This document shows positions 21,816-29,354 of a stretch of 45,390 nucleotides of DNA, piece by piece (position 1 is the first letter of the stretch; every line of letters starts with the position of its first letter). Origin of the DNA: Candidatus Coproplasma excrementipullorum (lineage in GTDB: Bacteria > Bacillota > Clostridia > Christensenellales > Borkfalkiaceae); assembly GCA_018714165.1 (NCBI GenBank), contig DVNU01000015.1, positions 1 to 45,390 on the forward strand, read 5' to 3'. Position numbers and translations under genes: made by a program. The notes under the pieces are model-generated. The model saw only the letters and a program-made list of their open reading frames with translations. It was not told the DNA's origin and did not search any database.

Positions 21816-21959
21816 TCCTTTCGCCTCAGCGGGGTGAATTGCCGCGATTATATAATCGTAGGCCCTTAGCCTATCGCGGCAAGCGGGGCCGGCCCCGAAA
21901 ATAACGGCGAGTTGGTGCATTACCGCCAATGCACAACGAGCGTTAATTACTAGCGTTAA
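21816..21959. repeat. Hairpin tail of element A copy 3
   Basis: GCCGCGAT / ATCGCGGC arms (about 21840-21880), a GGGGCCGGCCCC palindrome, TGCAT / ATGCA arms and a doubled AGCGTTAATTA just before the rpsB stop. The two bases of each arm pair perfectly; no coding potential is seen. Confidence 0.5.
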
Positions 21960-22745
21960 TTATTCAGCGTCGCTGTTTGCCGCTACAATTTCCTCTACCG
22001 AAGCGGGCTCGACAAGCTGTTCTTCGGCCTTTTCTGCAAGGGCCTCTTCGGCAACGGGGGTCTCGCCCTGGTTGGCCTCGATTACGGCGTTGGCAATCAC
22101 GCCCGCAATGAGCTTGATTGCGCGGATGGCGTCGTCGTTGCCGGGGATCACGTAGTCGATGAGGTCGGGATCGCAGTTGGTATCTGTGATTGCGATTACG
22201 GGTATGCCGAGCTTGCGGGCTTCGGATACGGCGATGTCCTCATTATGGGGGTCAACAACGAACATTGCGCCGGGCATTTTGTTCATGTCCTTGATGCCGC
22301 CGAGGTTGGTCTGAAGTTTTGCCATCTCCTCCTTGAGCTTGGCAACTTCCTTTTTGGGAAGAAGGTCGAATTCGCCGCTCTCTTCCATCTTTTCGAGCTT
22401 GATCATTCTGTCAATGCGCGAACGGATGGTCTTGAAGTTGGTGAGCGTACCGCCCAGCCAGCGGGAATTTACATAGAACATGCCGCAACGCTCGGCCTCC
22501 TCCTTGATGGCCTCCTGAGCCTGCTTTTTGGTGCCGACGAAGAGGATGGACTTGCCCTCCTTAACCGTTTCGACGACGAACTTATAAGCTTCCTCAACGA
22601 GACCTACTGTGAGCTGAAGGTCGATGATGTGAATGTCGTTGCGTGCCGCATAGATGTACTTGCTCATCTTGGGGTTCCACTTTCTGGTCTGGTGACCGAA
22701 GTGAACGCCGGCCTCAAGGAGCTGTTTCATAGTGATAACTGCCAT
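21960..22745 (-). CDS. rpsB: 30S ribosomal protein S2
   Basis: 261 aa. It begins with the family block [21 protein letters not shown] shortened in most S2 alignments to GVHFGHQ, and carries [14 protein letters not shown] and [13 protein letters not shown]. It is a core protein of the small subunit. GGAGGAATTATA precedes the ATG. The C-terminal Ala/Glu-rich tail (from about 230) is a normal variable extension. Confidence 0.97.
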   Translation of the reverse strand: MAVITMKQLLEAGVHFGHQTRKWNPKMSKYIYAARNDIHIIDLQLTVGLVEEAYKFVVETVKEGKSILFVGTKKQAQEAIKEEAERCGMFYVNSRWLGGTLTNFKTIRSRIDRMIKLEKMEESGEFDLLPKKEVAKLKEEMAKLQTNLGGIKDMNKMPGAMFVVDPHNEDIAVSEARKLGIPVIAITDTNCDPDLIDYVIPGNDDAIRAIKLIAGVIANAVIEANQGETPVAEEALAEKAEEQLVEPASVEEIVAANSDAE

Positions 22746-22866
22746 TATAATTCCTCCGTTAAACCTCCCCGCGAAGCGCAGTTTGTATGACGGTTATTGC
22801 GGAATTAAAGATTTTTCCGCCACGGGCCGCCTGCCCTGCGGGTGTGAATTTTTATAGCTTTGTTAT

Positions 22867-22897
22867 TTTAGCAGAAATTTTTGCCATTGTAAAGCAA
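22867..22897 (-). promoter_or_regulatory. Promoter of rpsB
   Basis: On the minus strand TTTACA, 17-bp spacer, TAAAAT, giving a leader of about 110 nt with a GC-rich inverted repeat. Such a leader could serve S2 autoregulation, but I cannot match a known S2-binding motif. Confidence 0.6.
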
Positions 22898-23070
22898 AAA
22901 TGCGTAATTTTGCCCGCCTTTTATACATATTATTATAATTTTACATCTTGTTTGCCGCTGTCGCCGCCGGACAGACGGATGACCCGCCGACGATAACGAT
23001 AGCCTGAACCTAATTTGAAGCGGACAACGCCATACCGCCTGTTAATAATAAAGTCCTCGTTTGTACCGGT

Positions 23071-23112
23071 TTATGCTCTGCGGCGCGGTTAAAACCGCGC
23101 CGCAGAGCATAA
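23071..23112. terminator. Perfect 20-bp-arm palindrome, probable terminator
   Basis: Arms at 23071-23090 and 23093-23112 pair without mismatch around a 2-base centre. No T-run follows on either strand, so the function as terminator is inferred from its place between the S2 leader and the next gene. The rest of 22898-23182 holds only a tandem word TATTAACTGTATTAAT (two copies, about 23143-23176, with a degenerate third before them). Confidence 0.55.
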
Positions 23113-23182
23113 ATTGTATTATCTGTATTATAAATTTATAGTATTAACTGTATTAATTATATTAACTGTATTAATAATAATC

Positions 23183-23212
23183 AAAAAAGATGTGCGGCTG
23201 AAAAGCCGCACA
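23183..23212 (-). terminator. Rho-independent terminator of the small lipoprotein gene
   Basis: TGTGCGGCT / AGCCGCACA arms. On the minus strand they are followed by a TCTTTTTTG stretch. Confidence 0.88.
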
Positions 23213-23224
23213 TTCAAATACTAT

Positions 23225-23644
23225 TTAAATTTTATTGAGCGTCAACGTCATTGTCATTCCGCTTTCGCTCTGAGAGAACACGAGTGCGGAGCCGTCAAGA
23301 GTTGCAGCAATCGCTTCGCCCGAAACAGATTCCGTGAGCACAAGCGCGCCGTCATCGTTGGTTGACCAGGTGCCTTCACTGTCGGAAGACATGCCCATAA
23401 GGTTTATCGTAAGAGCCCAGGTGTTGTCCTCCCTGACTTCAAGCGTGCAGGCATCTGCAGAAATTGTTACGCCGTTATAGGCCTGCCCGGCAACATATTC
23501 GACCGTCATACCCGCTCCCTCCATCTTCATAGAGACGAGGTTGTACGAGCCGACGTAATTGGTTGCGCAGGCGGCAAGCATTACCATCGCCGAGGCGAGC
23601 AGGGCGACTACAAAAGCAGTTAAGAGTTTCCAATACTTTTTCAT
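23225..23644 (-). CDS. Small lipoprotein with lipocalin-like beta domain
   Basis: 139 aa. A signal peptide ends in LAAC, giving lipidated Cys26. The rest has alternating beta strands with the pattern GSYNLVSMKMEG ... DNTWALTINLMG ... GTWSTNDDGALVLT ... LVFSQSESGMTMTLTL. This is the layout of bacterial lipocalin-like lipoproteins of unknown ligand. AAAGGAGAAGAAG precedes the ATG. It is a single-gene unit with its own strong promoter and terminator. Confidence 0.7.
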   Translation of the reverse strand: MKKYWKLLTAFVVALLASAMVMLAACATNYVGSYNLVSMKMEGAGMTVEYVAGQAYNGVTISADACTLEVREDNTWALTINLMGMSSDSEGTWSTNDDGALVLTESVSGEAIAATLDGSALVFSQSESGMTMTLTLNKI

Positions 23645-23675
23645 TCTTCTTCTCCTTTGAAGTTTTTGTAGTTAA

Positions 23676-23704
23676 ATTATAGTATATATGCTTCAATTTG
23701 TCAA
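23676..23704 (-). promoter_or_regulatory. Consensus sigma-A promoter of the small lipoprotein gene
   Basis: On the minus strand TTGACA (23699-23704), 17-bp spacer, TATAAT (23676-23681): both boxes match consensus, so expression is probably high. Confidence 0.9.
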
Positions 23705-23748
23705 CACTATGTATAAAAATAGTTAACAAAAAGTGATAGAATAGAACA

Positions 23749-23779
23749 GCGGCGGCCGCTTTTAAAAAGCGGCCGCCGC
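23749..23779. terminator. Bidirectional terminator after DUF1292 gene
   Basis: GCGGCGGCCGCTTTT / AAAAGCGGCCGCCGC arms around the A/T centre. Confidence 0.75.
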
Positions 23780-23824
23780 ACAAATGCGAAACATATTAAA
23801 ATTGAGGACAGCGTAATATCTTAT

Positions 23825-24112
23825 TTAGTTATCCTCTTCGTCGGCCTCGTTCTGATAGAACTCAAAGACCTCCTCCAATAGGGCCTCGTCCTCGATGGGA
23901 TCGAGAGTTTCGGCCTCCTCGTTATAGCGGAATATAACAACTTCATCCTCGGCGATGTCCTCATTGGGTTCGGCCGCGAGCAGAAGAGTGTACTTTTGGC
24001 CCTTGTATTCGGTGACGTCGAGCAGTTTGAAATTTATGACGTTGCCGTCCTCGTCGATGAGCTCGATGAGTTCCTCCTCGCCTTCTTCCAGAATTTCGTC
24101 GTCTTTAGACAT
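23825..24112 (-). CDS. DUF1292 family protein (YrzB-like)
   Basis: 95 aa, strongly acidic, with the family core ELIDEDGNVINFKLLDVTEYKG, shortened here to ELIDEDGNVINFKLLD, then YTLLLAAEPNED and VVIFRYNEE. The function is unknown; in Firmicutes it usually stands beside ruvX (as yrrK-yrzB), as here, 41 bases downstream. An AGGAGGATTAAAA site precedes the ATG. Probably cytoplasmic. Confidence 0.9.
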   Translation of the reverse strand: MSKDDEILEEGEEELIELIDEDGNVINFKLLDVTEYKGQKYTLLLAAEPNEDIAEDEVVIFRYNEEAETLDPIEDEALLEEVFEFYQNEADEEDN

Positions 24113-24153
24113 TTTTAATCCTCCTTTATCTGCAACCGCGAAAAGAATAGCGG

Positions 24154-24576
24154 TTACTTGTTTTTGTTTATTCTGTCGAGATACCCGTCTAAGATATTAG
24201 CGGCGGCAAGCGCGTCGACATAGTTTTTGCGCTTTTCGCGGCTGTAGCCTTCGGATATCAGAACATCGTGCGCCATCATCGTGGTGAAGCGCTCGTCCTC
24301 GCACACGACGGGAATTACACTGGCCGCCTTAAGCGCCTCGATGAAACGCTCGGTCTTTTGGGTCTGGAGGGCGTTGCTGTCATCAAAATTGACGGGCAGG
24401 CCGCACACTATGGTGGTGGCGCCCTTTTCGGCCGCTATCTTTAAAAGCGCCTCAACATCCTGCTTAAAGCCCTTGCGCCAATAGGTCTGCGAGGGCAGGG
24501 CGTATGTATTGAAGGGGTCGGAGACGGCAACGCCTATGCGCTTGTCGCCTATGTCAAACGCAACATACCTTTCCAT
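24154..24576 (-). CDS. ruvX: Putative pre-16S rRNA nuclease / Holliday junction resolvase RuvX (YqgF)
   Basis: 140 aa. RNase H-like fold with catalytic Asp8 in AFDIGDKRIGVAVSDP, the VCGLPVNFDD block and the final acidic cluster VDALAAANILDGYL. The family has been assigned to 16S rRNA 5'-end maturation and to junction resolution. There is no ribosome binding site: the ATG is only 10 bases behind TATAAT of a good promoter, so the mRNA should be almost leaderless. Confidence 0.92.
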   Translation of the reverse strand: MERYVAFDIGDKRIGVAVSDPFNTYALPSQTYWRKGFKQDVEALLKIAAEKGATTIVCGLPVNFDDSNALQTQKTERFIEALKAASVIPVVCEDERFTTMMAHDVLISEGYSREKRKNYVDALAAANILDGYLDRINKNK

Positions 24577-24586
24577 ATCTGAAAAA

Positions 24587-24616
24587 ATTATAACATACGC
24601 GGCGGGCCGCCGTCAA
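24587..24616 (-). promoter_or_regulatory. Promoter of ruvX placed at the start codon
   Basis: On the minus strand TTGACG (24611-24616), 18-bp spacer, TATAAT (24587-24592); the start codon begins at 24576. The expected transcript start is within about 3 bases of the ATG. Confidence 0.75.
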
Positions 24617-24626
24617 CAAAAACCTT

Positions 24627-24659
24627 GCTGGCGCGCGCATTGAAAATGCGCGCGCCAGC
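24627..24659. other. Strong hairpin between divergent genes
   Basis: 15-bp arms GCTGGCGCGCGCATT / AATGCGCGCGCCAGC with loop GAA, just upstream of the ruvX promoter. Because no gene ends here it is not an obvious terminator; a second small GCGCC / GGCGC hairpin stands at about 24719-24736. Confidence 0.5.
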
Positions 24660-24787
24660 GCCTGCAAAAGCACAAATTTTTGCCGCACTTTTAAAGTCGA
24701 CAAAATGCGCCAAAAAAAGCGCCTTTTCAGGCGCATTCAAGGGGTATGATAAAAGTAGTATAGAGCAAAAAGGAAAAGGAGAAAGAG

Positions 24788-25240
24788 ATGACTGTTTCCA
24801 AACTGTATTCACTGCCCGTTGAGAGGGTGGACGGAAAAAGGCGGGGCTACGTGCTTGCCGTAATACGCGAGGGCGACGGCATAGCCGCGCTGGCCTGCGC
24901 CGACGACAAGGAGCGCGAATTTTTTATCGAGCCCGACAAGATAGTGCGCACGGCAGACGCAATAATATATCAGACAGAAGGTGTCAAGCGCTCAAAGAGA
25001 GGCGCCCTGCGGCTGAATATGCCCTGCTATGACGAGCGCGGCAAATTTTTGGGGTACGCCGAGGACTTTACACTGAAGGCCTTTGCGCTTAAAAACTGCA
25101 TAATAGACGGCAAGGCCTACCCCTGCGGGCGCGTATGCCTGGGGGATATTGCCGTACTTAAGGACAGGGACAACACCGCCGCCGCAATCGCCGCCAAGGA
25201 TATGTTTTTGGAGGCCGTTGTGGGCGGTACAAATGGATGA
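24788..25240 (+). CDS. PRC-barrel domain protein
   Basis: 150 aa. Two PRC-barrel-like halves can be seen: GYVLAVIREGDGIAAL...EFFIEPDKIVRT and LNMPCYDERGKFLGYAEDF. PRC-barrels are small beta barrels in RimM and in sporulation proteins of the YlmC/YmxH kind; a role is not assignable here. AAAGGAGAAAGAG stands just before the ATG. It is a single gene, divergent from ruvX and ended by a long palindrome. Confidence 0.7.
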   Translation: MTVSKLYSLPVERVDGKRRGYVLAVIREGDGIAALACADDKEREFFIEPDKIVRTADAIIYQTEGVKRSKRGALRLNMPCYDERGKFLGYAEDFTLKAFALKNCIIDGKAYPCGRVCLGDIAVLKDRDNTAAAIAAKDMFLEAVVGGTNG

Positions 25241-25280
25241 CGGCGTGAGCGCCCGCAGTGCACTGCGGGCGCTCACGCCG
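25241..25280. terminator. Perfect palindrome, bidirectional terminator between convergent genes
   Basis: 20-bp arms with no spacer (25241-25260 / 25261-25280), overlapping the stop of the PRC-barrel gene. No T-run. Confidence 0.65.
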
Positions 25281-25338
25281 CGGCACACAAAGGACATTCA
25301 GCTATTAACCGCGGTATATTGCCGCACCAACGCACAGC

Positions 25339-25953
25339 TCAGTATTCGTACTTGGCCATCAGCTTCAACAGGGTATTGAAGTGGTCGTTTATGATTTCGC
25401 TCTCCTGCGGGGTGGGATTGCCCTTTATCTGAATGACGGTGAGAGTCGTCTTGATTTTTTCGAGCTCCTGCCTGTCGGCACGTGCAAGCTGTTTTAAGAG
25501 CAGTTTGTCGGCAATGGCCAGGGCGTGGTCGAGGCGCACGCCGCTGTCCGCCGCGGGGGCGGAAATGCGCTCTTCGCGGGCGGGACTCTTTACGGGCACC
25601 ACCGAGAGAGCGTTGACCGAGCGCGTAGCGCCTGCGGCGGGCCTGCGCGTGAGTGCGCACAGCGCGCCGTAATACAGATACCCCGCCAGCCAGAACAGTG
25701 CAGCGGCAAAGAGCGCGCGGTTTGCCTCCTCTTGAATAAGCATGAGCGCCAGAAAGACGGCCGTGAAGGCGTTTACAAAGTGAAAGACGGGGCGCTTATC
25801 CGCCGCGCGCAGGCGCTGTGACAGCGCGCAGGACAGGACAAACAGCACCATCAGCCCGCCCGCCGAACCAAGGGCAATGGTGATGAGCAGGCCGAACGGA
25901 ACGGCCGCAAGCGAGGAGTAAAGATATTCAAAAAAAGCCGATATTTTATCCAT
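25339..25953 (-). CDS. Membrane protein with C-terminal helical domain, unknown
   Basis: 204 aa from the ATG at 25953 (a TTG two codons earlier also gives an open frame). Three hydrophobic segments (about 10-45, 60-75 and 85-105) are followed by a basic/proline linker and a charged helical tail (LDHALAIADKLLLKQL...QELEKIKTTLTVIQ). I do not recognise a family. There is no ribosome binding site; the ATG is 10 bases behind an ATATAAT that is also part of the addA terminator stem, so it may be read as a run-on from addA. Confidence 0.6.
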   Translation of the reverse strand: MDKISAFFEYLYSSLAAVPFGLLITIALGSAGGLMVLFVLSCALSQRLRAADKRPVFHFVNAFTAVFLALMLIQEEANRALFAAALFWLAGYLYYGALCALTRRPAAGATRSVNALSVVPVKSPAREERISAPAADSGVRLDHALAIADKLLLKQLARADRQELEKIKTTLTVIQIKGNPTPQESEIINDHFNTLLKLMAKYEY

Positions 25954-25956
25954 AGT

Positions 25957-25998
25957 CAAAAAAATTATATCCGCCCCGAAGCAAAAAGGGGCGGATAT
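25957..25998 (-). terminator. Rho-independent terminator after addA
   Basis: ATATCCGCCCC (25967-25977) / GGGGCGGATAT (25988-25998). On the minus strand AATTTTTTT follows. Confidence 0.85.
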
Positions 25999-26018
25999 AT
26001 TGTCGAATTAACGGCTTT

Positions 26019-29000
26019 TTACACGTTTAACTCAATCAGACGGCGCAGATCTATTATTCGCGCGGAGATGGACGCAGGATCTATGCCCATTATGAGCCCT
26101 ACGGCCTTTTTGTATAAATCGAGCTGGCGGGCATATTTTTCCCTTATCTCCTGCGGGGACATCTTTACGAACTTGTAGTCGATGATGCTAACCCCCTCAC
26201 TGCCCACGGCCAGAAGGTCGATGGCGCCCTGAACGAGCACTTTGTCCTGCGCATCCGTGTCCAGCACTTCGCTGGCGGGCAGAGCGCACAAAAATTCGCG
26301 CTCGCGGTAGATTTGCGCACCCGTCAGGGCCGAAAAGGCGGGCATGGCAAGTATCTTTTCCAGCCTGTCGACGCTGAGCAGGGCGGCCTGTTCAACCGTC
26401 ATATGCCCGTCCCTGACAAACCCGTCGAGCCGGGCGCTTATGCCTGCCCCGTCGCGGACGGAAAAATCGCACAGTTCAAGGTAGCGGTGATAGGCCGTGC
26501 CGGCCTCCTGCCCAGACGGCAGCGAGGGGTCGTCGTCAGCGTACTCATCCTCAAACAGATAGTGCTGGGCGTAGGGCTGTTCATACCGGCGCATGAGCTG
26601 TGAGGCCGAAGTTTTGACGGCGAGGTCTACGCTGGCCCCGTAGGGATATTGGGCACCGAACAGGGCCGAAAGGTCGGCCGCCGCCTCGCCGCCTGAGACT
26701 ATTTCGGGTGCGGGGGCAAAGGCATCGAAGTCGGTTAACCCGTCCATATATTCGGGCGAAAGGGAAGTTACGTCAAACATTTTGGCGTAGCAGTCGGCGT
26801 CGTAAAAGGCTGCGGGGTCGTATTTGGGAACGTCGCCGCAGAGCACGTACAGGTTGCACATCGCGCGCGTGCAGGCGACGTAGAAGAGGTTGAGTTCGTT
26901 CTTTATCTCCTCGCGCCGCGCCCGCCTTGAGCACAGCTCGCGCATGACCGTTGTGCGGACGAGCTTATTTTTAGTGTCGAACGCGCGGGGCGAAAAGCCG
27001 TATTCATCGTCGAATGGGGTCTCCTCGCTGTCGTTGCCGCCGAACTTGCGGGCGATGTCGGCCACGATGACTACGGGATATTCCAGACCCTTTGAGGAGT
27101 GCATTGTTACCACCTTTATGCTGTCGGACGAGGATGGCACGGCGGCCTTGAGCGACTTTAAGGCCTTGAGGCGGGACAAAAAGGCGTTGAGCTGAAGTTC
27201 GCCGCCCGCTGAGTAGGCCTCCTGCTGAAGGCGGCGCACGCCCGCAAGCTTTGCCCCGCCGCCCGCCGAATACTGCGCGCCCAGGCCCGTATCCGCCAGG
27301 ATTTTATCGATGAGCGACGCCGCGCCGAGAATGTCGGAAAGGCGGCGGTACTCGTTGACCTTGGCGAAGAACGCGGCAATTTTACAGGCTAGAGAGTCGT
27401 TTGCATACTTACGGTAGTTGACGAGGCAGTCGCGGTAGGACATTTTGGGCACACTGCCCTGGGAGATGCGTATGCGCGCGAGCTCGTCGCGCGTGAAGCC
27501 GCCAAGCGGGGATAACAGTGCGGTTGCCAGGGGGATATCCTGTTGGCAATTGTCGATAAGCGAGAGTATGTCGATGAGCTGGCGGATTTCGGGCCGCTTT
27601 AAAAGGTCGCCGTCGCCCGCCCCCTCCACGCCGTAACCTGCATCGGTGAGGGCACGCACGATGCCGAGAGTGCTGTCGCCGGCGTTTTTGCGGGTGAGAA
27701 TGCAGATGTCGCCGGGCTGGGTGTCGACCATGCGGCCCTGCTCTACAGAGTAGTGCTGTGAGGACAGCTCGCGGCGGACAATTTCGAGCACGGCCAGCCC
27801 CTCGCGGGTATGGCCCGACTTGGCGCCGCGGTGTTCGGCCACCGCATATATGCCCTCTGCAGGGGGCAAAGGGCGCTCGTCCTTGCCGAACACAACCAGC
27901 TTGGCGAGGCCATATCCCCGGGGGTATTTGCCGCCGCCGTGCATCACGCCGTCGGCGGCGTAGTCTATGCCGCACGAGGAGGGAGTCATCAGCCCGCTGA
28001 AGAGCTTATTTACAAAGCCGAGCACGCCGTCAGACGAGCGGAAGTTAACCGAAAGGCGCATAGCGCCCTCGGCGACCTGCATATCGGCATATTTTTGGGA
28101 GAAAAATACCGACTTTGAGCCGCGGAATCCGTAGATTGCCTGCTTTACGTCGCCGACGGTGAACACCTCGCCCGCGCCTGCGAGCGAAAGTATGCGCTCC
28201 TGCACGGGGTTGACGTCCTGATATTCGTCGACAAACACGTTTTTATAGCGCGCGTTGACCTGCGCGCGTATGCCGTCGTCCTCTAAAAGCGTAAGGGTGA
28301 GGTGCTCCAGATCGGGGCAGTCGAGCTTGTTCTCCTCACGCTTGACCGCGGTATATTCGTCGTCGAACTGCAAGATGAGGTTGGAAAAAGCCGCGGCCAG
28401 GCGGCCGCTGTCAACAAAGACGGCGTACTCCTCCTCCCTCTCGCCCAAGCCCTTCTTTAATGCGTCGTACCGCTTTTTGAGCTGGGTGCGGTATTCGGCG
28501 AAGGCGTCGGAGACGGCCTTCTCTTCGTCGGTTTTGGCCGTCGGCCTGCGCACCGAGGGGAAGGCGGGAAGAGGCTCGAAGAGGGGACACACTGCCGCGG
28601 CCGAAAGAGTGGCGCGAATGGCCTCTGCAATGTCGTTGAGCTTTGCAAGCGTAGGCGGCACGGCAAGGCCTTTATAAAAGCTATTGAAGGCCGAAAGGAG
28701 CGAAAGGCACTTTTCGCCTATAAACTGCTGAAGGTTGGCACACACCCTTTCGAAGCCTTCGTTGCAGTATATATCGGGGTACTTTTCAAGTTTTTGCCTG
28801 TAGCCGACGACGTTTCGCACCTCGTCGTGCGCGCGCAGAACGAGGTAGCGGACGTTGTCGTCGCTGCGCTTGCGGCGCAGGCAGTCCAAAACGGTGCGGA
28901 AGTTTTCATCGCCGTCGGCATACAGTCTGTCGAAGAGATTGTCGAGGGCGCGCTCCTTTAAATCGGCCAGTTTCGCGTCGTCGACGACAATTTCAAACGA

Positions 29001-29354
29001 GCGGTCGACGTCGAGCGCGTAGAAATAGGTGCGGATGAGGCGCGCGCAAAAGGAATGAATGGTGGAGATGTCGGCCGATGGAATTTTGCCCAGCTGGGCC
29101 TTTATGTTGGCGCGCTCCCCGTCCTGGGCCGAGGCAAGGCGGGAGATGAGCGTTTTGCGCAGTTTTTCCTTTATCTGTGCCGCCGCCTTTTTGGTGAAGG
29201 TCACGGCGAGAACGCCGTCCAGATCGCCGCCGTTCTGTAAAAGGTCGCACAGTTTTTCGATCATTACGAAGGTCTTGCCCGACCCGGCCGAGGCGGAGAC
29301 TATTATTTTGCCGCGCGAATGTATTGCGGCGTCCTGTTCGGGAGTGTATGGCAT
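26019..29354 (-). CDS. addA: AddA subunit of the AddAB helicase-nuclease
   Basis: 1111 aa. UvrD-type helicase: Walker A ASAGSGKT (21-28), Walker B region FVDEYQDVNPVQ, GDVKQAIYGFRGS and the KVVTMHSSKGLEYPVV motif VI region. The C-terminal nuclease domain has GAIDLLAVGSEGVSIIDYKF with the IDYK of the RecB-family nuclease. With AddB it degrades and processes double-strand ends until a Chi-like site. The start shares one base with the addB stop (TAATG), so the subunits are made together. Confidence 0.96.
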   Translation of the reverse strand: MPYTPEQDAAIHSRGKIIVSASAGSGKTFVMIEKLCDLLQNGGDLDGVLAVTFTKKAAAQIKEKLRKTLISRLASAQDGERANIKAQLGKIPSADISTIHSFCARLIRTYFYALDVDRSFEIVVDDAKLADLKERALDNLFDRLYADGDENFRTVLDCLRRKRSDDNVRYLVLRAHDEVRNVVGYRQKLEKYPDIYCNEGFERVCANLQQFIGEKCLSLLSAFNSFYKGLAVPPTLAKLNDIAEAIRATLSAAAVCPLFEPLPAFPSVRRPTAKTDEEKAVSDAFAEYRTQLKKRYDALKKGLGEREEEYAVFVDSGRLAAAFSNLILQFDDEYTAVKREENKLDCPDLEHLTLTLLEDDGIRAQVNARYKNVFVDEYQDVNPVQERILSLAGAGEVFTVGDVKQAIYGFRGSKSVFFSQKYADMQVAEGAMRLSVNFRSSDGVLGFVNKLFSGLMTPSSCGIDYAADGVMHGGGKYPRGYGLAKLVVFGKDERPLPPAEGIYAVAEHRGAKSGHTREGLAVLEIVRRELSSQHYSVEQGRMVDTQPGDICILTRKNAGDSTLGIVRALTDAGYGVEGAGDGDLLKRPEIRQLIDILSLIDNCQQDIPLATALLSPLGGFTRDELARIRISQGSVPKMSYRDCLVNYRKYANDSLACKIAAFFAKVNEYRRLSDILGAASLIDKILADTGLGAQYSAGGGAKLAGVRRLQQEAYSAGGELQLNAFLSRLKALKSLKAAVPSSSDSIKVVTMHSSKGLEYPVVIVADIARKFGGNDSEETPFDDEYGFSPRAFDTKNKLVRTTVMRELCSRRARREEIKNELNLFYVACTRAMCNLYVLCGDVPKYDPAAFYDADCYAKMFDVTSLSPEYMDGLTDFDAFAPAPEIVSGGEAAADLSALFGAQYPYGASVDLAVKTSASQLMRRYEQPYAQHYLFEDEYADDDPSLPSGQEAGTAYHRYLELCDFSVRDGAGISARLDGFVRDGHMTVEQAALLSVDRLEKILAMPAFSALTGAQIYREREFLCALPASEVLDTDAQDKVLVQGAIDLLAVGSEGVSIIDYKFVKMSPQEIREKYARQLDLYKKAVGLIMGIDPASISARIIDLRRLIELNV

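Noticed and set aside
23071-23112. Terminal inverted repeat of an insertion sequence
   Set aside because: The palindrome is self-contained with a 2-base centre, there is no partner copy and no transposase, so a terminator-type hairpin is more likely.
25953-25970. Leaderless promoter for the membrane protein gene at 25339-25953
   Set aside because: The TATAAT 10 bases before the ATG belongs to the stem and T-run of the addA terminator and no -35 is visible, so it was not counted.
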